This document shows, in pieces, positions 31,771-36,625 of a stretch of 36,625 nt of DNA. Source of the stretch: Chloroflexota bacterium (lineage in GTDB: Bacteria > Chloroflexota > Limnocylindria > Limnocylindrales > CSP1-4). The notes beneath the pieces were generated by a model. The model searched no databases. It was not told the origin of the DNA and saw only the letters and a program-made list of their open reading frames with translations. The stretch lies in assembly GCA_025358525.1 (NCBI GenBank), contig JANYJI010000060.1:1-36625 (forward strand), written 5' to 3'. The translations under genes and the position numbers were made by a program. Position 1 is the first letter of the stretch. The number at the start of each line of letters is the position of its first letter.

Positions 31771-32451
31771 CTACACGTACCCCGCCGCTACAACGAGGAC
31801 CCAGGCCACCATGAACCAGTGGAGCAGCCAGCCGTACAGGAACGACTTCGTCCGCCAGGCAAGGATGCCGAAAAAGGCGCCGCCGAGCAACGTCGACAGC
31901 TGCTCAATCTCGGGCTTCCAAACGTGCATCAGGGCAAACGGGACTATCTGGAGCCATATGGCATCGGTCCCGTACTTGCGTCCCAGGGCCCATAGCAGCC
32001 AGCCGCGGAAGAAAAACTCCCAGGCGAAGAGGTCGACTGCCGTGTCAACGATGAGCCTCCAGGCCGGCCGGCCGGCGATCGACTCGGTGTAGTACTGGCG
32101 GAAGTCTGGCTGGCGCCCGACGACCCAGATCACCACGGCCATCACAGCGATGCCGACGATGGCGATCGGCAAACCTCGACGCCAGTCGCCCAGAGTCAGC
32201 CCGTATCGGCCCGGGTGTTCATGCCAGGCCAGAACTATCACCGCGACGGGGATGATGAATTCGAGGACGAACCGGTCATAGGCGGCCTCGAGGAAGCGGT
32301 TGTTGAAGGCCAGGATCAGGATGACCGTGGTCAGGGTGACGATCTGGACGATCCGGGCGTCGAAGTCGAGGCCCCAGATCCGCCACGTCCTGGGCCCAGG
32401 GGGGCCTGCGGCGGCTTGGCCAGCGTCGTCGATGGACTTGCTTTCTGCCAC
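31771..32451 (-). CDS. CPBP-family intramembrane protein, incomplete active-site motifs
   Basis: A 226-residue membrane protein with about six hydrophobic segments. It resembles the CPBP (CAAX protease / bacteriocin-processing, Abi) family: a motif-1-like WEFFFRGWLLWAL, motif-2 FALMHVWKPE and a C-terminal histidine in GWLLHWFMVAW. Compared with the family EExxFRG, the first glutamate is Trp; compared with HxxxN/B in the last helix, the Asn-equivalent position is hydrophobic. It may therefore be inactive as a protease or use altered residues. The GTG start at 32451 is weakly supported. The stop lies 109 bases from the argC start; ArgC is not in the same transcript because its promoter lies between. 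Confidence 0.8.
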   Translation of the reverse strand: MAESKSIDDAGQAAAGPPGPRTWRIWGLDFDARIVQIVTLTTVILILAFNNRFLEAAYDRFVLEFIIPVAVIVLAWHEHPGRYGLTLGDWRRGLPIAIVGIAVMAVVIWVVGRQPDFRQYYTESIAGRPAWRLIVDTAVDLFAWEFFFRGWLLWALGRKYGTDAIWLQIVPFALMHVWKPEIEQLSTLLGGAFFGILAWRTKSFLYGWLLHWFMVAWVLVVAAGYV

Positions 32452-32532
32452 GACCTCATGATCGCAGGGAAGGACGAGGCCGTCCGACCGTTAGCGCCGC
32501 TGATCGCCCGCCGCGCAGGACGCCAGCTGCGG

Positions 32533-33024
32533 CTACTCCGCCAGGACGTCCTTCATAGGGCCCGTGACCGCGACCTCGCTCGATTCCTGGGTGGCAGGCG
32601 CGCCGCCGACACCGGGCCGCTTGATCGTATAGCGGTGGCTGATTCGGGCCGGTCCGGCCGCGATCTGGGCGCTGACGGTGCAGTACTTCATGGCCGACAG
32701 CTCGATCGAGCGCCGCACCGCCTCGGTGTCCACGGCCCCCTCGACCACGTGCGTGACGGTGATGTCCGTGTAGACGTTTGGCGCTTTCTCGCGCTGGCTG
32801 CCGGTGACTTCGACCGAGTAGCTGTCGAAGACCTGGCGCTTCTTGGCCATGATCTCGACCACATCCATGGCCGTGCAACCGGCGATAGCTGCGAGGATTA
32901 GTTCGGTGGGTCGCGGCCCGGTGTCACTCGAGGCGTTGTCGATGACGACGTCGTGGCCGGAACCGGTCCGAGCCACGAACCGCAACCCGCCCTCGTACCT
33001 GAGGCTGACCTTCTTCTCGCCCAC
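32533..33024 (-). CDS. OsmC family protein
   Basis: OsmC/Ohr-family proteins are thiol peroxidases acting on organic hydroperoxides. The 163-residue protein has the two family cysteines: ILAAIAGCTAMDVVEIMAKKR (about residue 50) and SAMKYCTVSAQI (about residue 114), plus the GPRPTELILAAIAGC lead-in. The GTG at 33024 has an excellent AGGAGG seven bases upstream. A C-terminal extension of about 30 residues (RPGVGGAPATQESSEVAVTGPMKD) is atypical. It is just after the ABC exporter and trxB genes; with thioredoxin reductase this hints at a redox function, though the reductant is not known. Confidence 0.92.
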   Translation of the reverse strand: MGEKKVSLRYEGGLRFVARTGSGHDVVIDNASSDTGPRPTELILAAIAGCTAMDVVEIMAKKRQVFDSYSVEVTGSQREKAPNVYTDITVTHVVEGAVDTEAVRRSIELSAMKYCTVSAQIAAGPARISHRYTIKRPGVGGAPATQESSEVAVTGPMKDVLAE

Positions 33025-33071
33025 GCCTTCCTCCTGTCTGTTTGTGCCGCCAGCGACGTTCGCCTGCCAGC

Positions 33072-35051
33072 CTACCGCGCCTCAGGCATCTCCATCGGCC
33101 GAGGCGCGGCGCCGTCCTCCTGCGCGCGGCTCTGCGTGCGGCCATCGGCCACTTCCGGGGCGGCGAACTGCTCGTGGTAGAGCCGAGCGTAGAGGCCGCC
33201 GGCCACCAGCAGTTCCGCATGCGTGCCCCGCTCCACGATACGGCCCCGCTCGTAGACGAGGATCAGGTCGGCGCGGAGGATCGTGGAGAGCCGATGGGCG
33301 ATGGCGATCGTGGTTCGGCCAACCTCGAGCCCCTCCAGCGCGGATTGGATAAGCCGTTCGCTGACGGTGTCGAGGGCCGACGTGGCCTCGTCGAGGATCA
33401 GGACCCGCGGGTCCTTGAGCAGGACCCGAGCGATAGCGATCCGCTGCTTCTCGCCTCCGGAAAGCTTGTAGCCGCGCTCGCCGACAGTCGTGTCGTAGCC
33501 GTCGGGTAGCTCCATGATTCGGTCGTGGATGGCGGCCGCACGCGCCGCCACTTCCAGCTCGCCGTCGGTGGCGTCCGGTCGGGCGTAGCGTAGATTGTCC
33601 CGGATAGAACTGTGGAAGAGGTAGGTCTCCTGGGTCACGAAGCCCACGATCTGCCCGATCGACTTGAGGCTGATCTGCCGCACGTCCAGGCCGTCGATCT
33701 CGACCGATCCTGAGTCGACGTCGTACAGGCGCGGGATCAGGTATGTCGTCGTCGTCTTGCCTGCGCCCGAAGGCCCGACGAGTGCCACCAGCTGACCCGG
33801 TTTGACCTCGAAGTCGATGGCTTCCAGGGCGAACGGACGGTGGGCGGCGGGTCCGGTCTCTGCGGCGATTTCGACCGCCAGCACCTCGGCGGTGGGCGCC
33901 TCCGGCGTCTTGGTCGGGTAGCGGAACCAGACGTCGCGTAACCGCACGCCGCCCTTCACGGCCGCCGGATCGAGCGCGACCGCGTCGGGTGCGTCAGCTA
34001 TCTCGGGCTTCATCTCCAGGTATTCGAAGATGCGATCGAAGAGGGCCAGAGCGCCCTGCAGTTCAACCTGGACGTTGAGCAGCTGTCCAAGCGGGAAGAA
34101 GAGCCGGCTCTGGAGCGTGGTGAAGGCCACGATGTCGCCGATCGTAGGCGGGTGGGGGTCGTGGTTGATCGCCAGATAGCCGGCCAGCCAATACACGAAG
34201 GCCGGGATGATCGACATGATGGTCCCGATTAGGGCGAAGAACCAGCGGCCCACCATGGCCTGCCGGATCTGGTTTCGAGCGACCTTCTCGTTGAGTTGGT
34301 CGAATCGGGCGGTCGACTGGGCCTGCTGACCGAACGTCTTGCTCAGCAGGATGCCGCTGACGCTGAGGGTCTCCTCCGTGGCGGCCGTCATGTCGGCCAG
34401 CGACTTCTGCGTTTCGGTCGAGACGGCGCGCCGGACCTTGCCGACGCGGTTGGCGATGAAGGAGAAGGCCGGCAGCATGGCCAGCGAGAGCGCGGTGAGC
34501 CGCCAGTCGATGAAAAGCATGGCGATGATCGTGCTGGCCACGACAGCGACGTTGCTGGTGATGCTCGCAGCTGTGTCGGTCACGACCGACTGGATCCCGC
34601 CGACGTCGTTGGAGAGGCGACTCTGGATCTCGCCCGTCCGCGTTTCGGTGAAGAAGCGCAGCGGCATGGCCTGGAGGTGGGAGTAGAGCGCGTGGCGCAG
34701 GTCGCGCATGACGCTCTGTCCGACTTTGTTGTTCAGGTAGCTCTGACCGACCCCGATCAGGCTCGAGATGATCGGGATGGTGATCATCAGGATGACGAAC
34801 AGGTTCAGCAGCCCGAAGTCGAGATGCCCTATAGCGACGTCGATCAGGAGCTTGAGCAGGATCGGGTTGATGACGCCTAGGAAGCTCGTCACCAGGATCG
34901 CGCCCAAGACGACGTAGACCTCGGTCCGGTAGGGGACGAAGAAGGCCACGATCTTGCGAGCGGTGCGATAACGCCGCTCCCTGGGCATGGGCGGGTAGCT
35001 GCGCGGAGTTGAGTCGGCGAAAGGGTGGCGGCCGCCGCCGGTGAAAGCCAC
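33072..35051 (-). CDS. ABC transporter, fused permease-ATPase (multidrug/lipid exporter type)
   Basis: A 659-residue half-transporter with an N-terminal six-helix ABC_membrane domain (about 30-330) and a C-terminal ATPase (about 370-625). The transmembrane part has the coupling-helix phrase MRDLRHALYSHLQAMPLRFFTETRTGEIQSRLSNDVGGIQ. The ATPase has Walker A GPSGAGKT, Q-loop FVTQETYLFHSSIRDNL, signature LSGGEKQRIAIARVLL, Walker B VLILDEATSALD and switch IAHRLST. About 30 extra residues between the domains (PTKTPEAPTAEVLAVEIAAETGPAAHRPF) interrupt the first ATPase strand, and a C-terminal Gln/Arg/Ala-rich tail follows. It starts three bases before the trxB stop codon region, so both are probably co-transcribed. 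The substrate is unknown. Confidence 0.95.
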   Translation of the reverse strand: MAFTGGGRHPFADSTPRSYPPMPRERRYRTARKIVAFFVPYRTEVYVVLGAILVTSFLGVINPILLKLLIDVAIGHLDFGLLNLFVILMITIPIISSLIGVGQSYLNNKVGQSVMRDLRHALYSHLQAMPLRFFTETRTGEIQSRLSNDVGGIQSVVTDTAASITSNVAVVASTIIAMLFIDWRLTALSLAMLPAFSFIANRVGKVRRAVSTETQKSLADMTAATEETLSVSGILLSKTFGQQAQSTARFDQLNEKVARNQIRQAMVGRWFFALIGTIMSIIPAFVYWLAGYLAINHDPHPPTIGDIVAFTTLQSRLFFPLGQLLNVQVELQGALALFDRIFEYLEMKPEIADAPDAVALDPAAVKGGVRLRDVWFRYPTKTPEAPTAEVLAVEIAAETGPAAHRPFALEAIDFEVKPGQLVALVGPSGAGKTTTTYLIPRLYDVDSGSVEIDGLDVRQISLKSIGQIVGFVTQETYLFHSSIRDNLRYARPDATDGELEVAARAAAIHDRIMELPDGYDTTVGERGYKLSGGEKQRIAIARVLLKDPRVLILDEATSALDTVSERLIQSALEGLEVGRTTIAIAHRLSTILRADLILVYERGRIVERGTHAELLVAGGLYARLYHEQFAAPEVADGRTQSRAQEDGAAPRPMEMPEAR

Positions 35052-35053
35052 GC

Positions 35054-36169
35054 CTATCGAACGACCGCAGCGTCGGCCCTTGAAATGGCCGCCTCGTGCG
35101 CTTGCGCTTCTTCAGCCTCCCTGGCCTCTAGCCAGCGCTCGACGTCGATGGCGGCACGGCAGCCCTCGCCGGCCGCGGTCACGGCCTGGCGGTAGCGGCT
35201 GTCGTCGACGTCGCCCGCCACGAATACCCCGTCGATGTTGGAGGCCGTTGTGGCGCCGTCGGCGTGGAGATAGCCCTTCTCGTCGGTCTCGAGCCAGTCG
35301 CGGAAGACGGCCACGTTGGGCCGGTGGCCGATGGCGATGAAAACGCCGTCCAGGCGAACGGTCTCCTCGCCGGGCTCGTCTGTCTTGAGCAGCCGGATTG
35401 CCTCAACGTGATCGGTCCCCAGGATCTCGTCGACGGCGCGATTGAGGTGGAGCTCGACCTTGGGGTGCGTGGCAACTCTGTCCTGCATTATCTTGCTGCC
35501 GCGGAACGCGTCGCGACGGTGAATCAGATGGACCTTGGTGGCGAAGCGGGTAAGGTAGAGCGCCTCTTCCAGGGCGCTGTCGCCACCGCCCACGACCGCT
35601 ATCTCCTTCCCGCGGAAGAAGAAGCCGTCGCAGGTCGCGCAGGCGCTGACGCCGCGACCACGAAGCCTTGTCTCGCTCTCAATTCCGAGCCACAGAGCCT
35701 CCGCACCGGTGGCCACGATCACGGCCTCGGCGCGGTACTCCACGCCTCCGGCCCAGAGACGGAACGGCCGGCTGCCCAAATCGACGCGATCCACGTCCGC
35801 GTCCACGATGCGCGTGCCGAATTTCTCGGCCTGCGCACGGAAGAGGCCCATCAGGGCCGGCCCCTGGACGCCGTCGGGGAAGCCTGGGTAGTTCTCGACC
35901 TCGCTCGTGATCATGAGCTGGCCGCCACCTGCGACCCCGCCTATGAGGACGGGCTCCAGGTTGGCCCGGGCAGCGTAGATGCCAGCCGTAAGTCCGGCCG
36001 GCCCGGAGCCAACGATGATGACGCGAGCAGACACGGACTTGCCGTCGGTCTGCGCGGTTGGTGCGGCAGGTTTGGCCGGCGTCATCTGGGCGCCCTCCGC
36101 AGGGGCGAGGAAGGTCAGGTTGAGCCCGGCAAACGGGCTCTTCGGCTTAGGGCGGGAGTCGTCGCTCAT
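35054..36169 (-). CDS. trxB: Thioredoxin reductase
   Basis: TrxB transfers electrons from NADPH via FAD to thioredoxin. The 371-residue protein has the FAD Rossmann motif VIIVGSGPAGLTAGIYAARA, GGQLMITSEVENYPGFPDGVQG, the redox pair in ACATCDGFFFRGK, the NADPH motif IAVVGGGDSALEEALYLT and the C-terminal GVFVAGDVDD. An N-terminal extension of about 48 residues (MSDDSRPKPKSPFAGLNLTFLAPAEG...) and a charged tail make it longer than the usual 310-320. No thioredoxin gene is adjacent. On the minus strand TAGGAT lies six bases before the ATG, so a leaderless mRNA is possible; an inverted repeat lies a little further upstream. Confidence 0.95.
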   Translation of the reverse strand: MSDDSRPKPKSPFAGLNLTFLAPAEGAQMTPAKPAAPTAQTDGKSVSARVIIVGSGPAGLTAGIYAARANLEPVLIGGVAGGGQLMITSEVENYPGFPDGVQGPALMGLFRAQAEKFGTRIVDADVDRVDLGSRPFRLWAGGVEYRAEAVIVATGAEALWLGIESETRLRGRGVSACATCDGFFFRGKEIAVVGGGDSALEEALYLTRFATKVHLIHRRDAFRGSKIMQDRVATHPKVELHLNRAVDEILGTDHVEAIRLLKTDEPGEETVRLDGVFIAIGHRPNVAVFRDWLETDEKGYLHADGATTASNIDGVFVAGDVDDSRYRQAVTAAGEGCRAAIDVERWLEAREAEEAQAHEAAISRADAAVVR

Positions 36170-36175
36170 GAGCCT

Positions 36176-36181
36176 ATCCTA
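36176..36181 (-). promoter_or_regulatory. Candidate -10 element for trxB
   Basis: Minus-strand TAGGAT preceded by GC gives TGCTAGGAT, an extended -10-like sequence, six bases before the trxB ATG. No -35 match is evident. Confidence 0.35.
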
Positions 36182-36192
36182 GCACGCCGTCG

Positions 36193-36209
36193 ATACTCCC
36201 GGGGAGTAT
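36193..36209. promoter_or_regulatory. Perfect inverted repeat upstream of trxB, candidate operator
   Basis: ATACTCCC-G-GGGAGTAT is a perfect eight-base inverted repeat with a one-base centre, located 24-40 bases before the trxB start. The ATAC...GTAT form recalls operators of Rrf2-family redox regulators, but the assignment is inference. Confidence 0.5.
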
Positions 36210-36625
36210 ACTGACTCGCCAGGCGCACTGACGATGTCTGGCCATACGCGAACGAACGACCGAGAGCCTCGGGGCGCCTGTTTCGGCCGGCTCGCCGCTC
36301 ACAGAGTCTCCTGTTGTCCCGGTTTACACGTTTCTCGATGGTTCACCCCAGCGTCAGTCGATCGCGCCCCGACGTTGAGCCATCACGTGACTGGTATCGA
36401 CCCGAGGCGGCCTCAAAGCTCTGGTCTAGCCAGCCCGTGACTGGTATCGAAGTTCGGGGCGGTTCGAGGGCGGGTTCCGACCATATCAAAGGCCGCGCTT
36501 GAGCGTGTTGGGGGCCCAAGGCGGCAGCCTCAGGCCGCTCGGAGGGACGTCGCGACTTGATACGAGTCATGGGGTGGCTAGGCGAAGTCGCTCGTGCCCC
36601 GATCCGTTAGGGAAGCGCAACGCTG
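36210..36625. other. Right-end region with no supported gene
   Basis: The track ORFs here (36234-36440, 36314-36502, 36343-36570) have no recognisable family, no good ribosome site and overlap one another, so I do not call them. I see no tRNA, rRNA or riboswitch. The region does hold a 15-base direct repeat. The far end may be the start of something outside the window. Confidence 0.5.
36386..36450 (+). repeat. 15-base direct repeat, two copies 50 bases apart
   Basis: CGTGACTGGTATCGA occurs exactly at 36386-36400 and 36436-36450. A loosely related sequence (CGCGACTTGATACGA, 10 of 15) is at 36551-36565, and the reverse complement resembles TCGATACCGAGCACG near 15153. Confidence 0.7.

Noticed and set aside
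36468-36480. TTCGAGG / GGGTTCC sequences resembling a tRNA T-arm
   Set aside because: The flanks do not form the five-base T-stem or an acceptor stem, so no tRNA is called.
36234-36570. Three short ORFs at the right end
   Set aside because: They overlap, lack ribosome sites and carry no domain; the minus one simply translates the 15-base repeats.

Overview
The window is ordinary chromosomal DNA of a high-GC bacterium. It is densely packed, has many GTG/TTG starts and many 4-base ATGA/GTGA overlaps, and shows no mobile elements, CRISPR arrays, rRNA or tRNA genes that I can see by eye. The gene mix (high-affinity phosphate uptake, polyphosphate enzymes, an argCJB-R-G operon, UPF0145, DUF971, CYTH-CHAD) and several probable leaderless starts fit a soil or freshwater Chloroflexota lineage (Limnocylindria/Ellin6529-like). 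An actinobacterium is the main alternative. This assignment is inference, since no marker RNA is present.

Layout. (1) 1-5021, minus strand: a DUF47 PhoU-like protein, then pstS-pstC-pstA-pstB-phoU, with phoU cut by the window edge. Three 11-base direct repeats upstream of pstS look like a Pho-type operator. (2) 5134-6507, plus: a PhoR-like membrane histidine kinase with no response regulator beside it. (3) 6511-12456, minus: DUF971, UPF0145, PPK1, CYTH-CHAD, SixA and a lysine/arginine-tailed histone-H1-like protein, plausibly one polyphosphate operon. (4) 12525-17520, plus: a divergent P-type cation ATPase and a two-gene ABC-2 exporter. (5) 17574-19420, minus: PPK2 followed by a DNA-ligase-like protein that has lost its catalytic lysines. 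(6) 19569-24199, plus: an MFS transporter, argH, an ammonium transporter and an unannotated 27-residue membrane peptide with its own Shine-Dalgarno sequence and terminator. (7) 24216-31662, minus: argC-argJ-argB-argR-argG followed by a GAF histidine kinase and an OmpR-family regulator. The operon starts from a well-formed promoter that contains an ARG box and sits 9 bases from the start codon. (8) 31771-36169, minus: a CPBP-family membrane protein, an OsmC protein, a multidrug/lipid-type ABC exporter and thioredoxin reductase. (9) 36170-36625: no convincing gene, but an inverted repeat and a 15-base direct repeat.

Together, regions 1-3 and 5 form a phosphate economy locus: scavenging (Pst), control (PhoU, DUF47, kinase), storage (PPK1, PPK2), binding (CHAD) and perhaps granule organisation (basic-tail protein). 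Regions 6-7 concern nitrogen: ammonium uptake and arginine synthesis, with argD and argF absent from the window. The most unusual items are the dead ligase next to PPK2, the histone-like protein in the PPK1-CHAD operon, the 27-residue peptide, and the leaderless ArgR-controlled promoter.
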